The position numbers were made by a program, and so were the translations under genes. Below the pieces are notes generated by a model. It did not search any database and was not told where the DNA came from. It saw nothing but the letters and a program-made list of their open reading frames with translations. This document shows, piece after piece, positions 54,639 through 63,773 of a DNA stretch of 64,000 bases (the first letter of the stretch is position 1; each line of letters begins with the position of its first letter). Origin of the DNA: RH-AL1 sp964244495 (GTDB lineage Bacteria > Pseudomonadota > Alphaproteobacteria > Rhizobiales > Beijerinckiaceae); contig CAXTIU010000004.1 in the NCBI GenBank assembly GCA_964244495.1, forward strand, positions 62,001 to 126,000, read 5' to 3'.

Positions 54639-55313
54639 CTACCCCTTGGCGATCCGCGTCAGCGTGAACAGCCCGAGCGGCGCCAGCGCCCGCCGCTCGA
54701 TGAGCCGGCAGTCAGGCCGCCCCGCGATCCATTCGGCGATCGTGGACCATGGGAACTGCGGGTGCCAGCCGAGTCGGGCGGCGCGGCGGCCCATCCAGGC
54801 CTCGACCGCCGCGACCGGGCCGCGCTCCGCCCCGACGTGGTTGACCAGCACGATCTCGCCGCTCGGCTTCAGCACGCGGCACCACTCGTCGAGGCTCGCG
54901 CGCGGGTCGGGCACCACGGTCAGCACGTAAGGGGCGACCACGGCGTCGAAGGTCGCGTCGGCGAAGGCCAGCGCCATCGCGTCCATCACCAGCAGGCCGT
55001 CGACGTTGTCGAGCCGCTCCGCCCGCACGCGGGCCTGGGCGCGTCGCAGCATCGGCCGCGACAGGTCGGCGCCGGTGATCCGCGTCCGCCGGTCTATCAT
55101 CGGCAGTTCGAGGCCGGTGCCGACCCCGATGTCGAGCACGCGGCCGCCGGGGCGGCTGGCGGCGGCGGCGGCGGCGCGGCGCCCGGCGCGCATGACCAGC
55201 GCGAAGGTGAGGTCGTAGACCGGCGCCCAGCGGGCGTAGGCCGCCTCCACGTCGGCGTTGGCGATCCCCTGACCCGGCCGTTCCGCCACGGGTGCGTCGC
55301 CGGACCGGGTCAC
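54639..55313 (-). CDS. Class I SAM-dependent methyltransferase (PmtA-like)
   Basis: The product is 224 residues. The SAM motif is GRVLDIGVGTGLELP. ARWAPVYDLTFALVMRAGRR and LKPSGEIVLVNHVGAE resemble phosphatidylethanolamine methyltransferases of the PmtA type, but the substrate is not proven. GTG 55313 overlaps the mnmA stop as GTGA, so it is coupled to mnmA and follows it on the minus strand. Confidence 0.8.
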   Translation of the reverse strand: MTRSGDAPVAERPGQGIANADVEAAYARWAPVYDLTFALVMRAGRRAAAAAASRPGGRVLDIGVGTGLELPMIDRRTRITGADLSRPMLRRAQARVRAERLDNVDGLLVMDAMALAFADATFDAVVAPYVLTVVPDPRASLDEWCRVLKPSGEIVLVNHVGAERGPVAAVEAWMGRRAARLGWHPQFPWSTIAEWIAGRPDCRLIERRALAPLGLFTLTRIAKG

Positions 55314-56476
55314 GAGGCGATCGCCATCGCGAGGGGGCTCGACGCGCGGGACGTCGGCGCGCGAAGAACCGTGCCGCCGCCGAGCACGCGGGCGCCGGGC
55401 CGGTCGTCGGCGTAGAAGACGCAGGCCTGTCCTGGCGACACCGCCGTCTCCCCGCCCGGGAATTCCACGCGAACGGCGCCGTCCCAGACGAGGCGCGCCG
55501 GCACCGGGGGCCTCGTGGAGCGGGTGCGGACGTGGAGGTCGAGGCCATCGCCCACGTCCTCGAGGCGCCCATCGCCGAGCCAGTTCACGTCGCGCAGAGC
55601 GAGGGTCGTCGTGCGTAGCGCGGCGCGCGGCCCGACCACCACGCGCGCCGCCGCGGCGTCGATGCGGAGGACGAACAGCGGCGCGGCGTGGCCGCCGAGG
55701 TTCAGCCCGCGCCGCTGGCCGACGGTGTAGTGCACGATGCCGGCGTGACGCCCGAGCACGAGGCCGGCCTCGTCGACGATGTCGCCCGGCACGGCGGCTT
55801 CCGGCTCGAGGCGGGCGACGAGGTCGCCGTAGCGCCCGCTCGGCACGAAGCAGATGTCCTGGCTGTCCGGCTTGTCGGCGTTGACGAGGCCGTGCGCGCG
55901 GGCGCGCTCGCGCACCTCCACCTTGCTGAGTTCGCCGAGGGGGAAGCGCACCAGGGCCAGCTGCTCGGGCGTGGTGCCATAGAGGAAGTAGCTCTGGTCG
56001 CGCGAGGCATCGGCCGGGCGGTAGAGGCCGCGCCGGCCGCCCGGCAGGGCGCGGGTGGCGCAGTAATGGCCGGTCGCCAGCGCGTCGGCCCCGAGGTCGC
56101 GCGCCGTGCCGAGCAGGTCGGTGAACTTGACGCCGCTGTTGCAGGCGGCGCAGGGGATCGGCGTCTCGCCCCGGGCGTAGCCCGCCGCGAAGGGTTCGAT
56201 CACCGAGCGGCGGAACCTGGCCTCGTAGTCGAGCACATAATGCGGGATGCCGAGGCGGGCGGCCACGGCCCGCGCGTCGGCGATGTCGCGCCCGGCGCAG
56301 CAGGTGCCCTTGCGCCCCGCCGCCGCCCGGTCGTCGTAGAGCTGCAGCGTGACGCCGACGACCTCGTAGCCTTCCTCGACCAGCATGGCCGCCACGACGG
56401 CCGAATCCACGCCGCCGGACATGGCGACCACCACGCGCGTGTCGGCCGGTGGTTTGGCGAGATCGAGACTGTTCAA
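55310..56476 (-). CDS. mnmA: tRNA-specific 2-thiouridylase MnmA
   Basis: The product is about 388 residues. It makes 2-thiouridine at position 34 of certain tRNAs. The PP-loop is VVAMSGGVDSAVVAAML. Catalytic cysteines are in IPCAACNSGVKF and DSQDICFVP. The GQRRGLNLGGH segment marks the central domain. TTG 56476 gives the usual LNSLDLAKPPADTRVVV; no ATG is near. The 286-base gap to sciP contains AT-rich sequence that may hold promoters but no gene. Confidence 0.93.
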   Translation of the reverse strand: MNSLDLAKPPADTRVVVAMSGGVDSAVVAAMLVEEGYEVVGVTLQLYDDRAAAGRKGTCCAGRDIADARAVAARLGIPHYVLDYEARFRRSVIEPFAAGYARGETPIPCAACNSGVKFTDLLGTARDLGADALATGHYCATRALPGGRRGLYRPADASRDQSYFLYGTTPEQLALVRFPLGELSKVEVRERARAHGLVNADKPDSQDICFVPSGRYGDLVARLEPEAAVPGDIVDEAGLVLGRHAGIVHYTVGQRRGLNLGGHAAPLFVLRIDAAAARVVVGPRAALRTTTLALRDVNWLGDGRLEDVGDGLDLHVRTRSTRPPVPARLVWDGAVRVEFPGGETAVSPGQACVFYADDRPGARVLGGGTVLRAPTSRASSPLAMAIAS

Positions 56477-56762
56477 GGACGGTTCCAGGTGCTGGCGGCG
56501 GCTGTCGCGGGTACGGTTACCATCCCCTTGATATCGGCTCGACCGGGTCGGGCGCAAGGCGGCGCCGGAGGGCGGGCGAACGGGGAGCGCCGGTGCGCCT
56601 GTGCCAAATCCAAACAACGCGCCTATCCGATTGACTCTTTGGCAAGACTTCGCGGCGGTGAAAGCTGTTGTTCCCTTAGAAACAAGAAGATGCTCTTCAG
56701 TCATTCTTAAAAACGCGGCGTTAGATTGGGCGAATGCAAGGCCGCGTACGTGAGTAAACGTG

Positions 56763-57038
56763 ATGAGTGAGTCGCTTCGTCCCAGAGTGAAATACGTGAT
56801 CGGACCGGACGGCAGTCCGCTGACGATCGCCGACCTGCCGCCCTCGGGCACGAAGCGCTGGGTGATCCGCCGCAAGGCCGAGGTGGTCGCCGCCGTGCGC
56901 GGCGGCCTGCTGTCGCTGGAGGAGGCCTGCCACCGCTACACGCTCACCGTGGACGAGTTCCTGTCCTGGCAGATGTCGATCGACCAGCACGGGCTCGCCG
57001 GGCTGCGCACGACGCGCCTCCAGCATTACCGCGCCTGA
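56763..57038 (+). CDS. sciP: SciP-type CtrA inhibitor (DUF1153)
   Basis: This 91-residue protein has a DUF1153 helix-turn-helix. Core: RVKYVIGPDGSPLTIADLPP, TKRWVIRRKAEVVAAVRGGL and SLEEACHRYTLTVDEFLSWQ. In Caulobacter, SciP represses CtrA-activated genes in G1 cells. The start is ATG 56763 or the GTG directly before it. It is convergent with a YbhN-family gene. Confidence 0.92.
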   Translation: MSESLRPRVKYVIGPDGSPLTIADLPPSGTKRWVIRRKAEVVAAVRGGLLSLEEACHRYTLTVDEFLSWQMSIDQHGLAGLRTTRLQHYRA

Positions 57039-57054
57039 TCCGGCCGGCCGCGCT

Positions 57055-58134
57055 TCAGCTTCGGCCCGGCTCGCTCGTCAGTCGCGGCGCTCGCGCGATC
57101 TCGCGGCCTTCGGTCTCGCAGCTTCCGGCCTCGTGCCGGTCGGTGCGCTGCGCGGCCGGCCCGGCGACGGGAGCGTCCTTGTGCAGCGCTTGGCCGAGGC
57201 GTCGCCGCTCGAACAGCACGACCACCACGATCGCGAAGGCGAGGGGTATGAACAGGTAGAACAAGCGGAACACGAGGACCGCCGCCAGCACCTTGGCCTT
57301 GGGGATCGTCGGCAGGGCGTTGATGAACAGGAGGTCGAACACGCCCGCCCCGGCCGGCGCGTTCGACACCAGGGCGGCCGAGAAGGCGCCGACGAAGATC
57401 GCGAGCACCACCGCGAAGCCCGGATTGCCGGCTTCGGGGAGCGCGTAATACAGGATGCCGGCGGCGCCGATCAGCTCCAGGGGGCCGGCGACCAGCTGCC
57501 GTGCCGTGATGCCGGCGCGCGGGTAGGCGATGCGGAAGCGTCCGACGCCGAACGGCGGCAGGCCCTTGATGGAGCCGAACACGTAGGCGCCCACCGCCAC
57601 CAGCGACAGCGCGCCGGTCGCCCGCGCGACGGCGGTGTTGGTGAGGAGGTGGGGCAGCATGCCGCCGACGCGGCGCAGCTCCCGCGGCTCGAACACCAGG
57701 ACGAGCCCGCCGACCAGCAGGACGCCCAGGCCGAAGGTGATGGAGCAGAGCGCGACGAGGATGGCGATCTGCGCGGCGCTCAGGCCTTTGCTCGAGTAAG
57801 CGCGGTAGCGCACCATGGCGCCGGAGAACACGGTCGCGCCGATCGTGTGCGAGAGGGCGTAGGTGGTGAAGGAGCAGATCGCCACGAAGACGATGGAGAT
57901 GCGCCCGAGGCCGAGGTGGAGCAGGGCGATGCGGTCGTACCAGGCCAGCGCCGCGTAGGCCGCCAGCGCCGACCCGATCGAGAGCAGGTAGTGGCCGGGC
58001 GTGATCGAGGCGAGCTGGTGCCACACCTGGGCGGCGACCGCCTCGCCCTTGAACTCCCGTGACAAGAGCCAAAGCGACGCCACGACCGCGATCGTGCCGA
58101 TGGCCGGCCAGAGGAAGTCGAGGATGCGCTTCAT
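57055..58134 (-). CDS. YbhN-family (LPG synthase TM-domain) membrane protein
   Basis: This 359-residue integral membrane protein has about eight spans (for example LWPAIGTIAVVASLWLLSRE, ISIVFVAICSFTTYALSHTI, LVALCSITFGLGVLLVGGLV, VFRLFYLFIPLAFAIVVVVL). It matches the lysylphosphatidylglycerol synthase TM-domain family (YbhN), without the catalytic half. The function is unknown; family members may move or flip lipids. ATG 58134 gives MKRILDFLWPAIG. The C-terminal tail is hydrophilic. Confidence 0.8.
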   Translation of the reverse strand: MKRILDFLWPAIGTIAVVASLWLLSREFKGEAVAAQVWHQLASITPGHYLLSIGSALAAYAALAWYDRIALLHLGLGRISIVFVAICSFTTYALSHTIGATVFSGAMVRYRAYSSKGLSAAQIAILVALCSITFGLGVLLVGGLVLVFEPRELRRVGGMLPHLLTNTAVARATGALSLVAVGAYVFGSIKGLPPFGVGRFRIAYPRAGITARQLVAGPLELIGAAGILYYALPEAGNPGFAVVLAIFVGAFSAALVSNAPAGAGVFDLLFINALPTIPKAKVLAAVLVFRLFYLFIPLAFAIVVVVLFERRRLGQALHKDAPVAGPAAQRTDRHEAGSCETEGREIARAPRLTSEPGRS

Positions 58135-58417
58135 CGGTCTCCGAGCCGCCGGATCACAGGCGCGCGCGTTGTCGCCGGAACTCCGGCCGCCGCGACCCTG
58201 TCTGAGCTTGCCGCGCGCGGCAAGGGCCATGGCGCGCGAGGCCATGGCGCCCAAGGCCGTGACGGCGAGATCCACGGCGGCGACATCCAAGGCGGCAAGC
58301 GGCGGCCCGCATCCTTTTGGTCCGGGCGATGGGCTGGAGTGTGGCGGCCCGTCGGGCACCCGGGCGGGCGCGGCGGCGCCGGCGAACCGGCGTGCCACGC
58401 TCCCGGCGGCCCACGGC

Positions 58418-58825
58418 TCAGGCCCTGGCGACGGCCATCCCCAGCATCCCGTCCATCAAGGAGACCGGCGAGGGGAAGTCGGCACGATCGGCGGCCCGCT
58501 CCCGTCCTTCCAGGCCCTGGGCCTTGTCGAGCTCGGCGACGGCGTCGTCGAGCTGGCTCCTGGCCTCGCCGAGCTGCTCCTTCAGCTCGTCGGAGGACCG
58601 TTGGAGGTTCTCGCGCCGGCTGCGCGCGGCCCGCGCGTAGGTCGGATAGGCGAAGTGGGCCAGGTCCGAGATGCCGGCTCGATGTTCCTCGGCGGCGATC
58701 TCCCGATCGAGGTCACCCGCCATGCGCGTGAACTCCGCGATCATCGTTTCGATCTGGGTGACGCGACGGCGCTTCTCGTCCGCGTGAAAACGCTTCGAAC
58801 GCAAGAGGGAATCCCGCGACTTCAT
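58418..58825 (-). CDS. fliJ: FliJ-family flagellar export protein
   Basis: This 135-residue helical protein resembles alphaproteobacterial FliJ: MKSRDSLLRSKRFHADEKRR, then QIETMIAEFTRMAGDLDREI and a coiled-coil segment (RENLQRSSDELKEQLGEARS). FliJ is a chaperone-like part of the flagellar type III export apparatus. The gene is divergent from ctrA, an arrangement known in this order. ATG 58825 is the family start. No other flagellar gene is seen. Confidence 0.78.
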   Translation of the reverse strand: MKSRDSLLRSKRFHADEKRRRVTQIETMIAEFTRMAGDLDREIAAEEHRAGISDLAHFAYPTYARAARSRRENLQRSSDELKEQLGEARSQLDDAVAELDKAQGLEGRERAADRADFPSPVSLMDGMLGMAVARA

Positions 58826-59308
58826 ACTCGAACTCCACGACACGGGTGCGAACCCGATCTTGATTCCAGGGCTTCCGCGAGACCATGTGATCCTGCCGCA
58901 GCAAGGTTGCGGCTTTGTTACGCCCCGCATCGTTTGTCGCTTCGCCGGTGCCGCTCCCGTGTATATGTTGGAGGGGCTGATTCGAGGCGCCGCCGTCGCG
59001 TACGGTTTGTCCGCTCCTCAGCGCTCGCGTGCCGTGTCCCTGTGCCTGTTCCGCCCGTTTTCGCGAGACCTGTTTTCGCGGGAGACGGCGTGCGTCGTCC
59101 CGTGCCGCGTCCTCCGTGCGTTCCGAAGCGTCGCGACGTCCGCCTAACGAAGATGCCGAAGGGCCCTGACCGACGGCAATTCATTAACCAGTGGTCGTTA
59201 AGGTTAGTGAAATCAGTTCCGCGAGACGCCCGACGGCCGGGGAAGGCCGCATGGCGCCTCACACAATCGCGCCGTCGGGCGACCGACACGGCAATCTGGG
59301 GGCCAAAC
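58826..59308. promoter_or_regulatory. Divergent fliJ-ctrA control region
   Basis: This 483-base gap has no convincing gene. It contains GANTC sites (potential CcrM methylation) at 58862-58866 and 58979-58983. An inverted pair TTAAC (59184-59188) and GTTAA (59197-59201) lies about 110 bases before ctrA. The pair is spaced eight bases, not the N7 direct spacing of the CtrA consensus. The layout suggests cell-cycle control of ctrA. Confidence 0.5.
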
Positions 59309-60010
<702 letters not shown>

Positions 60011-60041
60011 GCCGACGCCGACTCCCAGGTCCCGAGATCAG

Positions 60042-60068
60042 GGCGCCCGTCCACGCGGGCGCCTTTTT
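60042..60068 (+). terminator. Rho-independent terminator after ctrA
   Basis: Stem GGCGCCCG / CGGGCGCC with a six-base loop, followed by five T residues (60064-60068). Confidence 0.85.
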
Positions 60069-60170
60069 CGTGACCGCGCGCCGGCCGTCGACCACCACCG
60101 GTCGCCGCGACGGAACAGCCCGGTGCGCCGGGTGGCCGAACCCTTGGCGCCCCCGCGCCGTTCAGCGCCC

Positions 60171-60416
60171 ATGTCAGACGCCAAACCAGACCATCAAGCC
60201 CCCGAGCTCATCGACGCGCGCCGCCGCGAGATGGCGGTCGAGCACCTCGTGTTCGGCACGATCGGCTTCCTCGCCAAGCGCCATCCTGAGCTGCTCGACG
60301 CGCTCGACGGCAGCCTCGACCACCTTTGGGACCCGGACCAGGGCGAGGCCCGCAACGACGAGGCGGTCCGCAACATCGCGCGCCGGATGCTGAAGAGCCT
60401 GCGCGCCGGCAACTGA
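60171..60416 (+). CDS. Small hypothetical protein downstream of ctrA
   Basis: This 81-residue protein begins MSDAKPDHQAPELIDARRRE and contains HLVFGTIGFLAKRHPELLDA. It is mostly helical and acidic, with no membrane span. No family is recognised. It lies beyond the ctrA terminator, so it has its own promoter. ATG 60171 is chosen over an ATG 16 codons earlier because the extra residues look non-coding. Confidence 0.6.
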   Translation: MSDAKPDHQAPELIDARRREMAVEHLVFGTIGFLAKRHPELLDALDGSLDHLWDPDQGEARNDEAVRNIARRMLKSLRAGN

Positions 60417-60455
60417 GCCGCCGGCCGCACCGGCCGCGCCCGGGATCGACACCTG

Positions 60456-60489
60456 AAAAAAAACGCCCTCCGGCCGGAGCCGGAGGGCG
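60456..60489 (-). terminator. Rho-independent terminator of the outer-membrane barrel gene
   Basis: On the minus strand an 11-bp stem (CGCCCTCCGGC / GCCGGAGGGCG) with a four-base loop is followed by eight T residues (60463-60456). Confidence 0.88.
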
Positions 60490-60521
60490 CGTGACGCATT
60501 GGATCGTGGCGGCGTGGCCGG

Positions 60522-61301
60522 TCAGTAGCGGGCGACGACCGGTGCGGCGAACGGCGACATCGTGTCGAACTTGTAGCTGACACCGGCCTGCACCCGGTTG
60601 TCCGTCTCGCGGTGGCGAACGTTGACGCCGCCGTTCGTCACGTTGGCGAGGTTGTCGTTGATGTGGCCGAAGTCGGTGAAGCGGTATTCGGCGCGCAACG
60701 AGATGTTGTTGGTCACCGCGTATTCCACGCCGCCGCCGACGGTGTAGCCGACCTTGGTGTGGCTGAGGCTGTCGACCGCGCCGTTGAACTGGTTGACGTA
60801 GCTGTTGTGCAGGTCGCCGAAGGCGACGCCGCCGGTGGCGTAGAACAGCGCCCGGTCGACCGCGACGCCGAGGCGGCCGCGCACCGATCCCTGGATCGGC
60901 TGGTAGGCGTAGTTGGTGATGCCGCCGAGCGCGTAGTTGGTCTTGTAGGTCGAGCCGTCGACGTCGCCCTCGATGCCGGCGACGAAGCTGACGCCGTGCA
61001 GGGCGGCGCCGCCCGGGAACTGGTAGTTGTAGCCGACATGGCCGCCGCCGATGAAGCCGTGCGCGCTGGCGCTGGTCGAGGCGAGGCCGGCGCCGTTCAG
61101 GTTGCTGGTGGCGAGGGCGTTGGAGCGGCCGAACTCGTAGCCGGCCTGCACGCCGACGTAGAAGCCGGTCCAGGTGAAGACGGGGATGGCCGGCGGCGGG
61201 ACGTAGACGGGGGGCGCGCGACGCGACGGCAGGTCGGCCGCCAGAGCCGTTCCCGCGAGCGTGGCGAGCGCCACCGTCGACAACAGAAGGGTCCTGATCA
61301 C
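60522..61301 (-). CDS. Outer-membrane beta-barrel protein (OmpA-like/Omp25 family)
   Basis: The product is about 259 residues. A signal peptide (LLLSTVALATLAGTALAADL) precedes a Pro-rich stretch, then FTWTGFYVGVQAGYEFGRS, the start of the 8-strand barrel common in Hyphomicrobiales. Later strands are YTVGGGVEYAVTNNISLRAE and GVSYKFD. The C-terminal aromatic Tyr fits outer-membrane insertion. GTG 61301 has AAAGGA upstream. It is a paralogue of the gene at 62991-63773. Confidence 0.87.
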   Translation of the reverse strand: MIRTLLLSTVALATLAGTALAADLPSRRAPPVYVPPPAIPVFTWTGFYVGVQAGYEFGRSNALATSNLNGAGLASTSASAHGFIGGGHVGYNYQFPGGAALHGVSFVAGIEGDVDGSTYKTNYALGGITNYAYQPIQGSVRGRLGVAVDRALFYATGGVAFGDLHNSYVNQFNGAVDSLSHTKVGYTVGGGVEYAVTNNISLRAEYRFTDFGHINDNLANVTNGGVNVRHRETDNRVQAGVSYKFDTMSPFAAPVVARY

Positions 61302-61481
61302 GGTACTATCCTTTACGCTGAACTCGATGCGGGAAGCCTCGGGTCGCTTCGACCCCGGAGCCTTGCTTGCCGGCACCACATCGTCATTTAGATCGACAAC
61401 AGTATCTTATTCGTTACCGCAACGGTTGATTGAGCAAAACCGCACGTCTTTAAATGATGACGGAGCAGACTTGCTTGATAA

Positions 61482-62861
61482 TTAACCAAGTTCGGCAAAT
61501 AAGTCGTAAGCATCCGCGGACTTGATCTTCATCGTCATAATTTCGCCGGCGCGGATCGGGCGACGGCTGGCGATGTGCACCTTGCCGTCGATCTCCGGCG
61601 CGTCGCCCATCGTGCGGCCGGTGCCGCCCTGCCGGCCCCCCTCGTCGACGATCACCTTGAGGTTGCGCCCGACCTTCGCCTTCAGCTTGCGCGCGCCGAT
61701 GGCCTGCTGGTGTTCCATGAAGCGGCGGTGGCGGGCGTCCTGGACCTCGGGTGGTACCGGGGCGCGCCCGAGGTCGTTGGCCGGCGCACCGGCCACCGGC
61801 TCGTACTTGAACGCGCCGACGCGATCGAGCCTGGCCTCGCTCAGCCAGTCGAGCAGGAGGGCGAAGTCGTCTTCCGTTTCGCCGGGGAAGCCGACGATGA
61901 ACGTCGAGCGCAGGGTGATGTCCGGGCAGGTCGCCCGCCACGCCCTGATGCGCCCGAGCATGCGCTCCTGGTCGCCCGGGCGCTTCATCGCGCGGAGCAC
62001 GGCGGGGCTGGCGTGCTGGAACGGGATGTCGAGGTAGGGCAGCACGAGGCCCTCGGCCATCAGAGGGACCACATCGTCGACGTGGGGGTAGGGGTAGACG
62101 TAGTGCAGCCGGACCCAGGCGCCGAGCGAGCCGAGCTCGCGGGCGAGGTCGACGAACTTGGCGCGGACCTCCCTGTCCCCGAACCGGCTGGCGGCGTAGC
62201 GCAGGTCGACGCCGTAGGCGCCGGTGTCCTGCGAGATGACCAGCAGTTCCTTGACGCCGGCGCGCACCAAGCGCTCGGCCTCGCGCAGCACGTCGCCGGC
62301 CGGCCGTGAGGCGAGGCGGCCGCGCAGTTGCGGGATGATGCAGAACGAGCAGCTGTTGTTGCAGCCCTCCGAGATCTTCAGGTAGGCGTAATGGCGCGAG
62401 GTGAGCTTGACCCCCTGGTCCGGCACCAGCGACGTGAGGGGATCGTGGGGCGCGGGCGCCGCCGCGCGGACGGCGCGCACGACGCTCTCGTAGGCTTGCG
62501 GGCCGGTGATCGCGAGGAGGTTGGGGAAGCGCTCCGCGATCGCGTCGGGCTGCGCGCCCATGCAACCGGTGACGATCACCTTGCCGTTGGCTTGCAGCGC
62601 GTCGCCGATCGCCGACAGGGATTCCGCCTTGGCGCTGTCGAGGAACCCGCAGGTGTTGACCACCACGAGGTCGGCGCCGGCGTGCGTCTTGGCGAGGTCG
62701 TAGCCCTCGGCGCGGAGCTGGGTGAGGATCCGCTCGCTGTCGACGAGGTTCTTCGGGCAGCCGAGGGAGACGAAGGAGACGCGCGGCGCCGCGTGCGGCC
62801 GGGACACATCCGAGGGCGGGATCGGGCGGGACAGGGAAGCGGGGGAAAGGGTGTCGGCCAT
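61482..62861 (-). CDS. rimO: Ribosomal protein S12 methylthiotransferase RimO
   Basis: This radical-SAM enzyme of about 459 residues methylthiolates the conserved Asp of ribosomal protein S12. The N-terminal cluster cysteines are in SLGCPKNLVDSE, NTCGFLDSA and VTGCMGAQ. The radical-SAM motif is GCNNSCSFCIIPQLRG. The TRAM domain ends DAYDLFAELG. ATG 62861 (MADTLSPAS) precedes a short Pro/Ser-rich leader. It is the second methylthiotransferase in this window besides MiaB. Confidence 0.94.
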   Translation of the reverse strand: MADTLSPASLSRPIPPSDVSRPHAAPRVSFVSLGCPKNLVDSERILTQLRAEGYDLAKTHAGADLVVVNTCGFLDSAKAESLSAIGDALQANGKVIVTGCMGAQPDAIAERFPNLLAITGPQAYESVVRAVRAAAPAPHDPLTSLVPDQGVKLTSRHYAYLKISEGCNNSCSFCIIPQLRGRLASRPAGDVLREAERLVRAGVKELLVISQDTGAYGVDLRYAASRFGDREVRAKFVDLARELGSLGAWVRLHYVYPYPHVDDVVPLMAEGLVLPYLDIPFQHASPAVLRAMKRPGDQERMLGRIRAWRATCPDITLRSTFIVGFPGETEDDFALLLDWLSEARLDRVGAFKYEPVAGAPANDLGRAPVPPEVQDARHRRFMEHQQAIGARKLKAKVGRNLKVIVDEGGRQGGTGRTMGDAPEIDGKVHIASRRPIRAGEIMTMKIKSADAYDLFAELG

Positions 62862-62990
62862 CGCCGCACAGGTGGCACTTCGGGCGCCCCGGCGCAATCG
62901 CCGGGGCCGCGAATGCGGGAACCCGGCTCGAGGGGCCGGGTCCGGACGTGGGTGGGCGCTCGGGTGCCGGCGCTCAGAAGGCCTGAGCGC

Positions 62991-63773
62991 TCAGTACTTG
63001 GCGACGACCGGGACGGGTGCGACGCTGTCGAACTTGTAGCTGAAGCCGGCCTGCACCCTTTGGATGGTCACCCGCTCCTGATTGTTGACCGTGTTGGGCA
63101 GGAAGGCCGAGGTCGAGAGCGAATTGTAGTTCCCGAAATCCGAGTAACGGTATTCCGCGCGCACGGACACGTTGTTCGTCACGGCGTATTCGATGCCGCC
63201 GCCGACCGTGTAGCCGACGAGCGTGTGGCTGAACGAATCGAAGCCCCTTCGGCCGGCGAAGGTGTCGGTGAAGTCGGCGAAGGCCGCGCCGCCGGTGGCG
63301 TAGAACAGCGCGCGGTCGACCGCGACGCCGAGCCGGCCGCGGACGGAGCCCTGAACCACGTTGCGGAACGACTCGGTGAGCGCGCCGGTCGTCTGGGTGG
63401 CGTGAATGTCGTTGCCGTCGGCGTCGCCCTCGATGCCCAGCACCAGGCCGCCGCCGAAGCTGGGGATGATCTTATTGAACACCGGCAGGCTCTGCGTCGA
63501 GAAGTTGTAGCCGAAGTGAACGCCCCCGATGAAGCCGTCCGGCCTCCCGACGTTGAAGGCGACCGCCGGCGCGAGGCCGGACGTTTCCACCACCGTGGTG
63601 CGACCGAAGGCGTAGCCGGCCTGCGCGCCGGCGTAGAAGCCCGTCCAGGTGAAGACCGGGATCGGCGGGGGTAGGAACACCTGTGGCGCGCGACGTGACG
63701 GCAGGTCGGCGGCGAAAGCGGTTCCGCTGACGGCGGCGGATGTCACCGCAGCGAGGAGGATTTTGCGAAGCAC
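62991..63773 (-). CDS. Outer-membrane beta-barrel protein, paralogue
   Basis: The product is about 260 residues. Signal peptide ILLAAVTSAAVSGTAFAADL, then PSRRAPQVFLPPPIPVFTWT and GFYAGAQAGYAFG. The strands RGRLGVAVDRALFYATGG and GYTVGGGIEYAVTNN are nearly shared with the 60522-61301 gene. GTG 63773 has AGGAAA upstream. From here to the window end I see only intergenic sequence. Confidence 0.87.
   Translation of the reverse strand: MLRKILLAAVTSAAVSGTAFAADLPSRRAPQVFLPPPIPVFTWTGFYAGAQAGYAFGRTTVVETSGLAPAVAFNVGRPDGFIGGVHFGYNFSTQSLPVFNKIIPSFGGGLVLGIEGDADGNDIHATQTTGALTESFRNVVQGSVRGRLGVAVDRALFYATGGAAFADFTDTFAGRRGFDSFSHTLVGYTVGGGIEYAVTNNVSVRAEYRYSDFGNYNSLSTSAFLPNTVNNQERVTIQRVQAGFSYKFDSVAPVPVVAKY

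Noticed and set aside
54590..54650. AAGGGGCTACC and GGCTACCCCTT as a terminator for gapR
   Set aside because: The arms are far apart with a long loop and no T-run, so a functional terminator is unlikely.
56480..56530. Possible tRNA or RNA gene in the gap before sciP
   Set aside because: No TpsiC-like GTTCGANNC arm or cloverleaf pairing could be found on either strand.
56707..56725. TTAA and GTTAG upstream of sciP as a CtrA box
   Set aside because: The spacing and second half-site do not match TTAA-N7-TTAAC.
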